Below, in pieces: positions 35,727-49,700 of a DNA stretch of 64,000 nucleotides. The translations under genes and the position numbers were made by a program. The stretch's first letter is position 1. Each line of letters begins with the position of its first letter. This stretch comes from Phoenix dactylifera (lineage: Eukaryota; Streptophyta; Magnoliopsida; Arecales; Arecaceae): the NCBI RefSeq assembly GCF_009389715.1, contig NC_052404.1, forward strand, positions 6,346,745 to 6,410,744, read 5' to 3'. Below the pieces are notes generated by a model. The model was not told where the DNA came from, ran no database searches, and was given only the letters and a program-made list of their open reading frames with translations.

Positions 35727-37789
35727 ATGGGTATGAATATGTTATATTATGATAAATTATTATATTGCATAATATTATATATTTATATATTAATTTTAAC
35801 TCTACATATCAAAATTCTAATATAACATATTAAAGAAAAATATGAATAATATATTAGATATATCTTAATATATGACACTTTATGTGTTTAATAATAAATA
35901 AAACATTATTGTAATATCTAGATTACAATTTGCACGTAATATTTTGTTATAGAAATAATTTAGTATCATAATAATATTTTATTTATTATTAAATGCATAT
36001 GGTATCATACATTAAGATGTTTGTGTTATATTAGTCATATTTCTATGACATGCTATATTATAACTAAAAGATTGATTATCATATCATATTATTTTTATGT
36101 AACATGATTGAAAATGTAATATCAAAAAAGAAAAGAATGTATGAAGGTGATACTATAAAATAGAATGTGATATTATAGTTTATTACTTAATAATATCTGA
36201 TCATATATTAAAATGTTGTATTAGCATTACAAATAATATATTGCCATAATGATTGAAAGCTTAACATCTCTTATGTCTTTTAAATATTATTAAATGAGGA
36301 AAAGATAAAAATTCAAACTACAAAAATCAACTTATCCAAAACCTCAATTATGATATATCTTTTCTCCCACTTTAGACCTCAGAATGCACTATTTTTATAA
36401 ATAAATAAATAAAAAGGCATGGAGTGAGCTTATAGCTTAGAGGATTAGAGTACGTGATTACAAACTATGATTGGGATAGCGAACATGAAACCATGTTTTC
36501 CAATAAAATAGGGTTCAAAACGCTCCTTGCTCATAATGTTCCAAAGAGGAAAGACCTCTCCTTTGCCTTTGCAGGTTGCAAAATCATGATTGGGATAAAA
36601 CTGTTTAACTAGGATATGGTCGTTTTGGAAAACATTAATTAGAATATATTGTTAAATATATTAATAGTATTTTGTACATTTATATAAAGATTATATTGTA
36701 AAAATATGCTTATTCTATAGCATGGACTCTTTATTCTATAGCATGAAACAGTCTCATAAAAAATATGGTTTCATAACTAATTTTTTCCGACACACAATAC
36801 CAGAGCACTGAACTTGTTTTTTTTATTTTCCATGCGCTTTTCCCGTGCTTTTTTACCAATTAATGTGGATGCCAAAAGAAGTCAACACCATCTAATGTTA
36901 TAGAGTAATAAACAAAGAGGAACAAATCAGCTTCTACCGGACAGCAATATTGTCCTATGAGATGTTGCAGTTTGATTCAATCATCGATCGCAGAAACTTC
37001 TGCAAAATAATTTGGATAGGCTCCATTAGTACTGGTTTAAGAAGGTTTAAGAACCTGACTTATAAAGGTTGTAACCTAACTATTAAAAAGATTACAGGGT
37101 TGCCACATACTTCGTAACCAAACTGATGGAAGAATTTGTAATCAAATGGCATTAATCCATAAATCAAACAGGCTGCAGAAGAACCTTGGAAGAGATGAGG
37201 CAACACAATTCAACAAATTCATAGAGCGGGCAAAGCCATCTAAGAGCTTGAATCAAAAATTTATATTAATTTATGTTTTTTTAGGGAGCCCTTACAGTTA
37301 AGCGGGGCCAATGTAAAAATGACAAATTGCAGGGGTAAAGGGATTATGAACCTCCAAAAGAAATAACACTATTGGACTAACACTGTTGTACCTATAAATA
37401 AAGATTAACACACGACAGTCTAAAGCTATGATACAGCTCTTCCCACAAATGACTGCCTCTCCGCTTCTGCTTTGGCAGAATAATACTAAAATCCATATGT
37501 ACAATGAGGCAGGCTGCATTTCTCATTCTCAAACAGAAATCTCTCCTCGAATAAGCTCTGATTTGGATGGAGAGGCATCTCATAGAAATTTCCTCCCATT
37601 ACAAAAACAAAAAAAAGAGATACTTCCTGAACTGTCTGAGCAAGCTGCTGTTGAACCCAGATCAAAGAATTTCACCTATAGAAATGTAATGTCAGAAGAT
37701 GTACATGGAACTGCATTGATTGATAAAAGCGAGCTGAATTACTTAACCAAAAACTTGTGGCATACCATTAACTGTTGACAACAAAATGC
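34880..37789. other. Convergent intergenic region, very AT-rich
   Basis: 3' UTR of the CONSTANS-like gene at the left (to roughly 35200) and 3' UTR of the HUA2-like gene at the right (from about 37300). Between them lies strongly AT-rich DNA with a TA microsatellite at 35690-35718 and many TATTA-type repeats. The 116-aa + frame at 37428-37778 lies in the HUA2-like 3' region and has no recognised motif. Confidence 0.6.
35690..35718. repeat. TA microsatellite
   Basis: About fourteen TA units followed by GTATGTATATG. Confidence 0.9.
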
Positions 37790-40700
37790 TTATCTTGGTC
37801 TCCAGTAACCAGGTGCTGCAAAAGCAGAAAACAGAGTTCATTTAAGCAAAATTCACCAAAACCATGTTAGCTGAACCAATCTGATTAGCTGATGTGTATA
37901 AACCAGGATATGCAGCAATGTTAGACTTTCTTAGCATGAATTATAAAAGAAAAAAAGGGTGATATAATAATAATAAGGCCATATTTTTTAGCTCTTGCAC
38001 CTCCAGCCGCTCGAGAAACTCGGCTCTCTATTGGTGATCTTGAAGCAGATACAGAGTAACTGGACACCCTGGGATGAGGAGGCCACCCAGGGCATGGAAT
38101 TGGTGGGGGATCTGATGGTGGACCATAGTGGGACAGAGAAACAGGAGATGCCTCCACCTTTTCAGAAACTGAGGGACCTGCACAGAAAGGCATTAAGTTC
38201 AGGTCCGTGATAACAATTAGTGCAGACCTATTTCATAGTTAAAGAACATGTCCTACAGTTCCTGCTGAACATAAAGCATCCCACCCGAATGAAAAGCTGG
38301 AGAAAACCTGCCCCTCTCAACAATCTCTTGTTGAACTGGTCCCCTTGCACCTCTATCACCATAGAAGTTTCTCCTATGGATATCATGTACAAAGTGGAAC
38401 CTCTCAGTGAATGCAGAACAATTGCCCCAAGGTTGAGCTCTTTGTTGCGGTTCAGCATGGACATAGGAGAACTGATTTGAAACTGTTGGAGGGGGTGGCT
38501 TTAAGTGATAGGTCTTATTGCACGTAGGGGCAGTGACCATAGACTGAAAGTTATTCCCAGAATTGTTAGCTGGATGAGAAGCAGGAAAGCTGCCATAAGA
38601 ACTAGAAGAACTATGAGATAGGACAGGTGGTGGCAACTGTTTTGGAGGACCTCCATATCTAGGCATATAACACGGAACCAACTCTGAGGGCATCAAGTTC
38701 GCACTCAGAGTACTTGGACGCTGACAAGACTCTGATTGTTGATTTTGCATATTCTACACAAGATCAAAAAAGAAGCTTAAATTAGAAACAGTAAAACTCC
38801 CACACCACATAATTTTCTTAGAAAAGCTGAAGAACTCACATGGGTAGTGCTAGAAAGATGCAAGTCAGCAGTATCAGCAATAGCATGTGAACCGGGTTGA
38901 TGTTGTGAAACAACAGAGAGAGCGCTAGAGCAAGGGGGAGGCAAAGGCGGAGGAGATGATGGCAAAGGGGGTGGAGATGGTGGCCTGTCCTCAGGGAGTG
39001 GAGGAGCAAAGGGCAATGAATGATGCTGATCAGGTTGATTATGAGTACTGCCTATGGTATCATCTCCTGAAACATGAGAGGAGGATCTCACTTCAACTTC
39101 GCAAAGAGGAGCTACATCCTCCATCTCTAGCTCACCATCAACATCTTCTAGGATACGCCGGTGCTTCTCAGTGATTCCCTTCTCATGATCAACTACAGCA
39201 AGTCGTTCTGGAGTAACAGCCTCGAAACTTTTTTCATCATCAGCACTTGCTTCCTCATCTTCAAGCAAAGTAGTACGAAATAAGCATGGAAGTTGGAAAC
39301 TGGTATTGCTGAAGCCCACAAAAAGAAAAAGCAAAAGAAGTACAAGTGAGAAGTATGCTCACAGCAAGACAATAAATTGCACTGGTACTGAAGTACTCAA
39401 GAAATTCAAATATTGTAACAACGTTTTCCAGCTAACATAATCCCTTGAACTTTGTTTTGCGAAAAAGACTAAACCATCTAGTAATATAACCAATTATCAA
39501 ATACACCATGACCACCTTCTTAATGAATATCCAGCTCACGCCAGCATAAATCCCAATGTGTACCTCTATGATCATCACTATCAAACATCTTTTGACTCCT
39601 AAAAATTCTTTTTAACATTGACTGGATCAGGAAAAAAGAACATAAATTGCTTCAGTGGGATGTTCTTAACAACCTTGTAAGCACTCATGTTACTAATGTA
39701 AAAACTAAAACATATAAACAATAACATGGGTTATGAAGAAAGGGTTGATATGAGATCAAACAAGTCTTCATCTGCCAGGCCTGGAACTCCACCAAAGACC
39801 AGATTTTAGCCTGAAAGTGCACCAAACTGACAAAACAGGATATACCACAATGCATTGCTATGAACTTTAGCATGCTCTTAGCGTGTGTTTGCAAAAGTGC
39901 CCGTGCGAGCATGAGAGAGAGAGAGAGCCATAACATCTAAAGTACCCAAAAAAATGATATTTTAATCATATCTTGCCTAGGACATTTAAATGATGTTATG
40001 AAATAGCAATGTTGTTACAACTGCCCACCTAGTTGCCTAGCTTAGCCCAAACTACCTAGGCAAGGCCTGCCTAGATGGCCCAACTACTGGGAGATTCGCT
40101 ACAGTATCAGGCACTCCACTTGGATGATTGGGAATCCTGCTGGGCTGTCCAGATCCATTAGGCACTTGCCCAACAAAGCAGTATCCGATCCAAACAATTT
40201 GAGCCTAGGCTTGATTGAACCCATTCACTGGCAACTCAAAGGGGGGAAAATGAAATGTAAGAGCTAAACCATCGACCTTCCCATCCCCTCTTTCTCTTCG
40301 CTCTCCACCAGGGTTGTGTCTCTCAGCTCCTAGAGCAAGAAAGGGGCTCCGTTCCACCATTGAATGAACCACTCTTAGCAGTGACTAGAATCGAACAAGG
40401 TCCATGAGACACTTGGCACCAAGAGATGCGCAGGGATTCGCGAGGGACTCAAGGTAAGTCCGCATCTATCTCACTTTTTTTGTTTTCCTTAGACACTTGG
40501 CAACAAGGCCATGAGATACTTGGCACCAAGAGATGGGTGGGGATCCTAGGGGGGAACCAAGGTAAGTCCGCATCTCTCTCACACTTTTTTCGTCTTTGTG
40601 AGAGAAAATTCTGTTATACAGACATATCATCTACTTAGCACATATTATAGTTGGGGAGTTTATTATTGTCAATCTATTTAAAGGCCGGCCACAAGTGGTT

Positions 40701-43700
40701 CAAGAGGGTTCTAATTTCAAATCACAGTGTTCTTTCTTTGTTCACCTCATCTCCAACCCAAAAGGAAAAGAAATAATAAAATTATCAGATATTATGTTCC
40801 TCTCCCCTGTTTCTGTCTGTTTTGTTTTTCTTCTTTCTCATTTAGATTTTGGAGTTACTATTGATGTTATTGAGTGGATATTTCTTTTATATAATTTTCA
40901 CCCTGCCATAATTTAATCATCATTTGCGTACTACTAAAATAATAGTAGTATCATCATGTATAATTGATATGATTTCTATATGTTGCCAATTTTCTTTCTT
41001 TTAGCATGTTACTTTTTTTCTCGTAGCATTGCTACATATCCTCGAATCATCTGATATTGATAGTTTATTGAGAACAATGCTATTTTTAATCAATAATTGA
41101 AATATATGAAAGTACAAATTCTTTTGTAAATTTTGTACAAATTTTGTCGTTTTTGGTTGGTGCCTAAAAACCCAGTCTATTGCCCTAGCCCATAAAAGGG
41201 TCCATCACCTGGGGCCGCCTAGGCTATTTGATAACTATGAGAATGAGTTAATTCGATTAAAAGACAGACAAACCCATTAATAGGTTTGTGCAACAATTCG
41301 ACACCTGGTTTATAATATATGCCTCAAAAGAAAGAACCAAGTAATCATGTGCCACACCTATGCCATTTATGAGATGGGCATGCACAGTGCAATAAAGCAT
41401 CATGTCATCCCATGCATGTCAAAGGCTCATTTGGCAAAAAAAGGGTCGAAGCAGATATATATCAGTCCATGCTAGTTGATGAAACAAGAAGCATGACACA
41501 TTGGTGCAGGTCCTCATAAGTCATAGCAATAATGTGCTCATAACTGGCTGGCATGTTATGTACCGTAGGATAAGAAGAAATACAACAAATGAGACCAAAA
41601 GAGCGAAGAAATATAGACATCATTTTTGTAGATATTCAAACCAAGGGGTAACAAACCTCATCTAATATATGCCTCAAAAGAAAGAACCAAGTAATCATGT
41701 GCCACACCTATGCCATTTATGAGATGGCATGCACAGTAACATAAAGCATCACGTCATCCCATGCATGTCAAAGGCTCTTTTGGCAAAAAAAGGGTTGAAG
41801 CAGATACATGTCAGTCCATGCTAGTGGATGAAACAAGAAGCATGACACATTGGTGGAGGTCCTCATAAGTCATAGGCAATACTGTGCTTATAACTGGCTG
41901 GCATGGTATGTACCATAGGATAAGAACAAATACAACAAATGGGATTAAAAGGGAAAAGAAATATAGACATTTTTTTTGTCAAACCAAGGGGTAACAAACC
42001 TCATATTAGTTTTCCAATTTTATACACACACACACACACACACACACATGGTAGATCATTATCTCTTGAAAAGCTAAATAAAATAAGTAGAAGTAGATAA
42101 TATAGAGTTAAACTTCAGGCAGGGACTAAAAGAATAGTGAGACACTGGAATTACAGATGGTGGTGCATTAGACATGCACAAAGAAAAGAATTGATGTTGC
42201 CCCAGTCAAACCTGAATGATGTAGTGTACGTTTCAATTACATTTAGATCTAGTTACTTTTAAATTTTGGACTTTGTTTTACTAATATACTATTTATTAGG
42301 CCTCAGGAGTATTATAATTAAATCCTGGAAGAACGTTACATATTTTTCATTTTCCTGTTATTTCGTAACCAAATTATGGGCTATTCAGATAATGTAGTTA
42401 GAGTCCTATTTTGAGTAGCAATATTATCTAGAGGCCCTAACAACTTTGGTCACTTTAAGAAAGTTCTGTAGTCATAAGGATTGTGCTTTGAAGAGATTTT
42501 GATGGCTTTTTCATGCCAGGAGCTATAGAATTATAAATGTTTTTGCTACCTTAGATTTGCCCTACTCAAACCTGCATGCTGTAGTTTAGGTTTCAGTTAG
42601 ATTTAGATTTAGTTATTTTTAATTATTGGACTTTATTTTACTTAATATACTATTTATTGGGCCTCGGGAGTATTACATTTAAATCCTGGAAGAAGGTTAC
42701 GTATTTTTTATTTCCTTTGATTTTGTAATCAAATTCTATTCAGGGAACAAAGTTATAGTCCTATTTTGAGTAGTAAAATTATCTACAAGCCCTAACAGTT
42801 TTGGTTTCTTTAAGAAAGTTTTGAAGTCATTAGGATTGCGCTTTGAGGAGATTCTGATGGCTTTTTTATGCCAGGAGCTCTAGAATTACAAATTTTTTGC
42901 TACATTAGGTTATTTTTTTTTACTTGGAAAATTCCATTCTCTTGAAAATCCTATTTTTGGAAATATTAGGAGTTTGTTCTAATTTAATTTAGTTTTGCAG
43001 GAAAGAATAAAATTCACAGGATTTCTTCTCCCGAGCTGCATCTTTCCTGGTTGATCTTCGTCCTTGGGGCCAATCAATAGCTCCCTGGAGGAAGTTTTGT
43101 TCTTTTGTGCGGAAATAATCAGGAAAATACCCAAAAAAGTAAGAATTGAAATTTAGTCTTGAATCTAGGGTTTTCACAACTTCAATTGAGAATTTAGATG
43201 TACCATTAAACAAAAGAAATTGTCATCCAAAAGAATATTCATGGAATCACATAGGCCTGTGATAGAAAAACTCTTCAATTTAGGCTATATGACCAAGTCA
43301 GGAGGATAGAAAGAGGATGACACTGTCTATGTGATCTCTTGATCACATGGACACATCTATCAAAAGACACACAGGTAGTGCCACGATTATTCATTCATTT
43401 AGGAATTCAATAAGAGTGCATTACCTCTTGCACCAACAAGTGGTGATATCACTAAATTTTTCCTTCCATTCTGAGGACCACATTCTCCAAGCCTTTAGTA
43501 GGAAACTTCAAACCTTGGATTCAACTAGATTGCTTGGAGGTTATTCTTCTAATTCAAGTACTTATGAAGGCTTATAGTCTCTTTAAGTAGAAAACGCTCA
43601 TGGATCAAGAGATTATTGTTGGAGAAGAGAGGCCTCCATGTTACATATTCTAAATGTAAAGGTATGTTTAAGGTGAAGAATGATCGCATGGAGGAGATTA

Positions 43701-46700
43701 TGCTGACAATTACATTGGTTACTGCTCGACCACTGCAAGAGTATGATCAATCAAGCAGTTCTAGATAACTAAATATCCTCCACAAGATCTATTGAGCAAT
43801 TAACTGTTGGTGGACAGGCTCAAATTGGAATAATGGCAAAGCACATATATCCCTCCAAGATGGAAAGCATAGGCCATCGTGTGTTGTATAGAAGCCAAAG
43901 TTTATGGCACTTGCATCACCACATGGGAAACATTGGACTAAACATGGATATTGTAAGATGTTTTCAATTTTATTTCTTTCTTTTATATGTTAAGATTCTT
44001 CTAGAGAGAAAGAAACAACCTTCTTCAAGTGATAGTAGAAGCATTTTGCTCCATAGGAAGGGGGTTATGTTTCGCACTTCCATACGTACCTCTATGAGAG
44101 GTACCATTCATTGCAATTTACCTTCAGACTGTAAGCATGAAAAGAAGAATTTCTCCCCTTCATGGTGAGACTCCATGCTTCGAAGGTGAACTCCTTCAAC
44201 CTAGATGACCAAGCAATTTATTGTTGTGACACCATAAGTTATGTTCCTCAAAGGTTCCCCATATTCTACTCTTTTCTTATTAACAATTTCTTAGTCTTAT
44301 CCTTTCAAATTCCCATCTAGACCTCTAAGAAAACTTATTTAGTCTTAAACACCAATGACATACAGTCAGATCAGAAGCTTAAATCAAAGCCTTTAAAAAT
44401 AGCATACAGAAATTACCTTTTTTAGGGTTGGAGTTGTTCTAAAGTTTAAAGTGTATAAATAAGCAACATTACATAAATATAACTGTTCAATGCACTATGA
44501 TGGTGCCACCCTCCACAATGACCGATTCATTCTAAGTATGTATTGTGCCAATGGTGCCACCAAACAATTACGCCAGAAAACAGTAAAAAAATAAGGCCCA
44601 CTAAATGACTATAAATTGGAAAAATTTTGACAATGTTGAGTTGTTGACTCATGATGTCTAATGTTTTTTTGAGATCTGAACAACTGACGAACTCAAAATC
44701 CCTATGTTACCCTTTAACAAATGATCTACACAAGTCTCTAGCAGAAGCGAGTAGAATGCCTGCCTCTTTTCCCGTCGGCTTATGTGTTCCTACTTTCTAG
44801 TGAGTTTCAAATAAGATCCTAGGTTTCTATCGTAGAGCAACTGGAGCCACTGACTCCAATGTAGTTCATTAGCACATCTGCACCATTAGATATACTAGTA
44901 CCAAATCTACAAAAGAAAAAAAAAACAAATTCAACTGCAGCTATATGGATTTCAGTACAATGTTTGCAAGTGGATTTGTAATGAGTACTCAAAATAAAAC
45001 AAGTACAATTTTATTTTAAAATTAACAGTAATCACAAAAATATTAATGTAGAAATCAATGGAACATCCGCCATCAGTAATGACATAAGACATATAAAATA
45101 ACAATTCTAAAACAGTTTTTCCATCAACACATAAATCAATATGACCCTATGCCAAAGCCATTAGTTCCATGTAACTATATTTTCAGTCTAACAAAGGCAT
45201 CATATGTTACTTCAGCAAGCTCTAGCAAAGTAATACACAAGAGGTAGCCAAAAATGAGTAAGGGCTCCATAGTCTTTAGAAGATTCCATGTAAATTTTAA
45301 GGTTCTCTCCTATATTTTCTTCAAATGAAGAATACAAAAGAATTCTACCAGTAACAATACCTACAACTATTGCATACATGCCAACTGCCAAACTTTGATG
45401 CAAATCCAGGTAGTAGAAGTCATGGAGAGTACAGAACAGAGGTGGATGGAGCTAGGCACCCATATTCTATTATATCATCTCCTTTCACCTGATAATTGCC
45501 GCCACTTTGACACAGACACATAACAAGATATTAAACGTAAATTCTACTGTGTGACAGAGAGAGAGAGAGAGAGAGAGAAAAGAGAACGAGAGAGAGAGAG
45601 CCACAAACCACACCTTCCATACTCGTCAACAAGCATTCCTTCCATCTCCCTGACAGGATCATTAAGAGCCCTCTCAGTTCTTGATGGACGTCGAGAAGAA
45701 GCACAGGCAAACGATGCTTCATTTATAGAATCAAGTTCTCGAATGTGATGGCGTATAGTTGATTCTGGAAGGGTTTTCCGCTCCAGCCATAATCTCAAAA
45801 CCTTTATACGGAAATACAAAAATCAGTAAGCATTAGAGTAGGATCCCCCCCCCCCCCAAAACACACACAGAGAAACACAAAAAATAAGAAAGAAAGAAAT
45901 GCTGAAGGTTCTTGCCTTGAGGCATTGCCTGCGGTTTTCCCGTGCTGCATTTCCAGGAGGTGCCACAGCAGATAACAAACGTGGAAGCACTGATTGGACA
46001 ATAGAGGGGTAAACATCTCCAGCTCCACCTGGAGAGGTTAAGAAATATTTGTTAAATGTTAAATTCATTGAAAAGCATGATGGAAAAATAGCTCACAAGC
46101 TACAAAAACTGCAATAAAGGTACCTTTTTGACTTCGCGAACATTGAGTAATTGAATCTACAAGGAAGAATAGATCAACCCTTCTGTACAAGCTAGACTCT
46201 CTTTCCAGGGTATGAAGAAGAATATCAACTACCTAAAGTGAACAAATAACACAGCAGCAGAAAACAAATTAAGTCAATATTGATCAAGAATATTGAATTT
46301 CTGTCAATTATTAAAATAACAGGCAATTACATATGCAGCTAATGAAGTATGTTCCTCCTTTAACAATTAACTACAATTTAAACAGGCCCAACAGAAAGAT
46401 GAAATCTTTTCAGAAACAGAAAGATTCTTCTATAGCAACGCTGGGGATCTCCGTGACATCATGTTATAGAAAGAATCTCACAGGTCTAAAGCTAGACATA
46501 CAATTTAATATACCCATGTAGTGAGAGTGGGGAAAGTAACATCACTTTCGATATTACTGAAAAACAAAACAGAAGAGCATGAGCATCATTAAGAGCATGG
46601 TAATGACTAATTGTTGGTGTCTCAACCAAAGTCTATTGTAACACTACTGAGCACCGTAACGGTTGCCCGGCGGCACGAGTCGGTACGGGCCGTGCCGGGT

Positions 46701-49700
46701 TCATACCAAAAGAGAAAACCTGCCGGAGCCAGAGAAGGAGGAGAAAGAGAGAGCGAACCCAAAAGAGAAAACCTGCCGGAGCCAGAGAAGGAGAAAAGAA
46801 AGAGAGAGCGAGCGGGGGAGGGAAGGAAAAGGAGCGGGCTGCGGACACCGAGTGCCCCCACCCCACCCCACCCCACCACCACCACCCCCCCCCCCCCCCC
46901 GGGCCTCTGCCGCCGCTTCTTCTCCCTCCCTTCCCCGCTCGCTCTTTCTTTCTCTTCTTCTCCAGCGCCAGCAGTGAATCGTTTTCGAAGCCGAAACCGT
47001 ACCAGTTCAGGATGGGACGGTTCCACATTCCTCGGTCTCAACCACCACATGAAACACAAGAAAAGAAATACTTTTGCTGGTTCCAGTGTAGAAATTTCTC
47101 GGAGGTGTGCACATGTGAAATGAAGTACCAGGAGAAAGGAGAATGTTACAGCCCACAAAACAGAGAGCACAGATTATAGAAAAAAATGAGAGGTAACTCA
47201 TTCATGTCAAAAATTATGTCAGTTCACAGACCAGCACAGAAGAGTAGCAGAACAATAATATTTCTTAGAATTTAACTATGTATCTTTATCATCAATGGAA
47301 AAAGCTTTTAGAATTTGGGTTGGCGCAACTAGTGGAGTAACAGGAGTCGACAATTATAAAGAGGAAAATCAGCTTGCATGGTTTTCAACCAAGAGAATCC
47401 AATCATAAAGCACCGGTATTCAAATAATTTTCATGCAAGATAAATGAAAGAAGTGTGGTGAAATTTTCCTTTCAACCATGATGGTGTTCCAGTAGAGACA
47501 GCACATGAAAACACATTGGACAAAAATAATAGTTTCTCTAACTCATGTATCAAGTCCCACATTATGAGCTCACCGATAAATCAACAAGGACTATCTATCC
47601 AGGTAAACAAATTATGGGAGCTAATTAATATAGAGAAGCAAAGGTTTGCAAGGAAGACCTAATCCAGATATAAGCCAGTACACCAATTTATATCCATAGT
47701 ATGATCAGGAGGCAGCACAATTAGATCTAAGAACCAGCATAACATCAAGGAAGTCATGCTTAAATATGTAACCACGTGAGTGAGTGGAGTGTGTATGTGA
47801 GAGAGAGGGAGGGAGGGAGGGAGGGAGGGGGAGGGAGGGAGGGAGGGAGGGAGAGAGAGGAACCACTAAGAAACCCATCCTATTATTTGCTACTAATTTG
47901 ATGATTGTTTTCAAGAAACTTCACCCATTGCATCCATATGGACTCAAAGATAAAGAAGAGAAAAGGGGAAACATAAGCATCTAATAACAACTTAAAAAGA
48001 TTTTGAAGAAGGAAAAATTAAAGCACCGAATGAACTAACATTCTCATCAAAGAGAGAATTGCAAGCACCACAAACAAATTCAGGTGAGCAAGATTCCCAA
48101 AAAAAAGAAACTCAGCCAATAATTATGTATAAATGTGAAAGTCAAATGAGTCAAACTCAAGTTTACTACCTGCAAATAAAGCAAACCTTCAGATTTGGAC
48201 TAAATTGGAATGCAAATATTCAGAACTAGACCTGACTGAAATTTGTCAAAATTGAGCGACAAATTAACCACAGCAGTTCAGTCACAGTACTAATGAGCTG
48301 TCTGGTTCTTAAAAGCATATTAGATAATTTGTTCAAACAGGATAGAGACATGGGAAAGATGCAATTCTGAATTTGCGGAACAAATTATTTTACATAATCA
48401 AGGAAACTGATGCTTGTGAGTTATTTTCCCTCTAAAAAAGTTGAGATTTGTTAAAGATGAGATTTTTTTTTTTGGAATTTCAACCTAAAAACAGGAGTCT
48501 ATAAGCAAGCTCGGTCCATTTGGTCCAAGCAGTGTAAAAACAGATATACTTATAGACATACATATATGTTAACAACATATCTATTTATGCATCTCTATGC
48601 GTGCAGATATATGGTCTATAAAAAGTACGATCTTATCCATGCATGTATCTATGTGCATATATCTTTATGCACACATGCACATGCTCACACAAGACAGATA
48701 TACCTGGATATGCATATGCATGCACACAGGCAAACACAAGATTGTTCTTATTCATATATGATCCTCAGTGATACATCTATACCATATACAGAAGTACCCA
48801 TAAATTTGTCCAGAAGCAATCTGGACTCTTGAATCTACTAGGAGAAATTCTAGCAATATAAATAATAGTAAAAAAAGTAAACCGCACATTGAGTTCCTGT
48901 TACCCAAATCTGGCCCACTAACCCAACCCAACCTGCTAATATTGGATCTCCTCGTCCTTCCCCAACACAAACAGGGATGGAGAAGATTTTATCTAATTCT
49001 GTTCAGAAGGCTTCTTAGGATGAAGGAAATAAATTCATGATCAAAATTCTTAATTGGGATAAATACTAAAAATGGAAGATAACATAACTCAATGCTGAGA
49101 ACTAGCACACTTGGCTTGAAGTCATTATAATACTTTCTAACAAGTATAATAGGCTATTATTAAGCAAAAAAACTCAGCTTCCTATTTTTCAAATTGGTTT
49201 ATTAATATATCAAATATCATAACAATGATTGTTTGTTGCCACAAGCATACAAAAGAGCACATAGCAATGGTGTCACTATGCTAAAGTTATGTTATGATAA
49301 TTTATGTTTAACATAATAATTTTGAAAATTCGAGAATAAAAAAATATGTTAACTCATAAAATAGTCAAGACCTAGTATAATTTCTGTCAGAAAGATTTAT
49401 GACCCTTAGATTTAGTTGAAACTATCTCAACCATTCAAAGTTCAAAGTTCAAACAAATTTTATATATTTAAAATTATTATGAACTGTTTTTAAAATTAAT
49501 GCTCCCACACTGTTGCCTCCATTCTCCTTGTTGGGTAGTGAACTGATTCAAGATGATGCCACATTGTGATTTGGACACCTGACCCATTTTGATTGCATAA
49601 TAGCACTCCACTTTTATGTAAATTTCCACTCTCCTCAAATCACTTTTTTAAGTTAATATACTTCTTCAAATTGAAAACTACTTATATTAGAATTCCAGAA

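Larger units (their letters stand above)
39309..45613 (-). other. HUA2-like intron, 6.3 kb, with stacked duplications
   Basis: Donor GAAG|GTGTGG, acceptor CTTCAG|CAAT. Contents in + order: CCTAGGC-rich sequence near 40020-40090 and again at 41195-41235 (possibly two ends of one element), a 108-bp duplication (40397-40605), a 350-bp duplication (41314-42006), a CA microsatellite (42024-42048), a 360-bp duplication (42190-42910), and a GA microsatellite at 45556-45600. 43200-45500 shows no recognisable gene. Confidence 0.8.

Noticed and set aside
37428..37778. 116-aa + strand frame
   Set aside because: Lies opposite the HUA2-like 3' UTR, no motif, no splice support.
40010..41235. Single element bounded by CCTAGGC-rich ends
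   Set aside because: The two ends share motifs but do not form a clear terminal inverted repeat, and no target duplication is visible.
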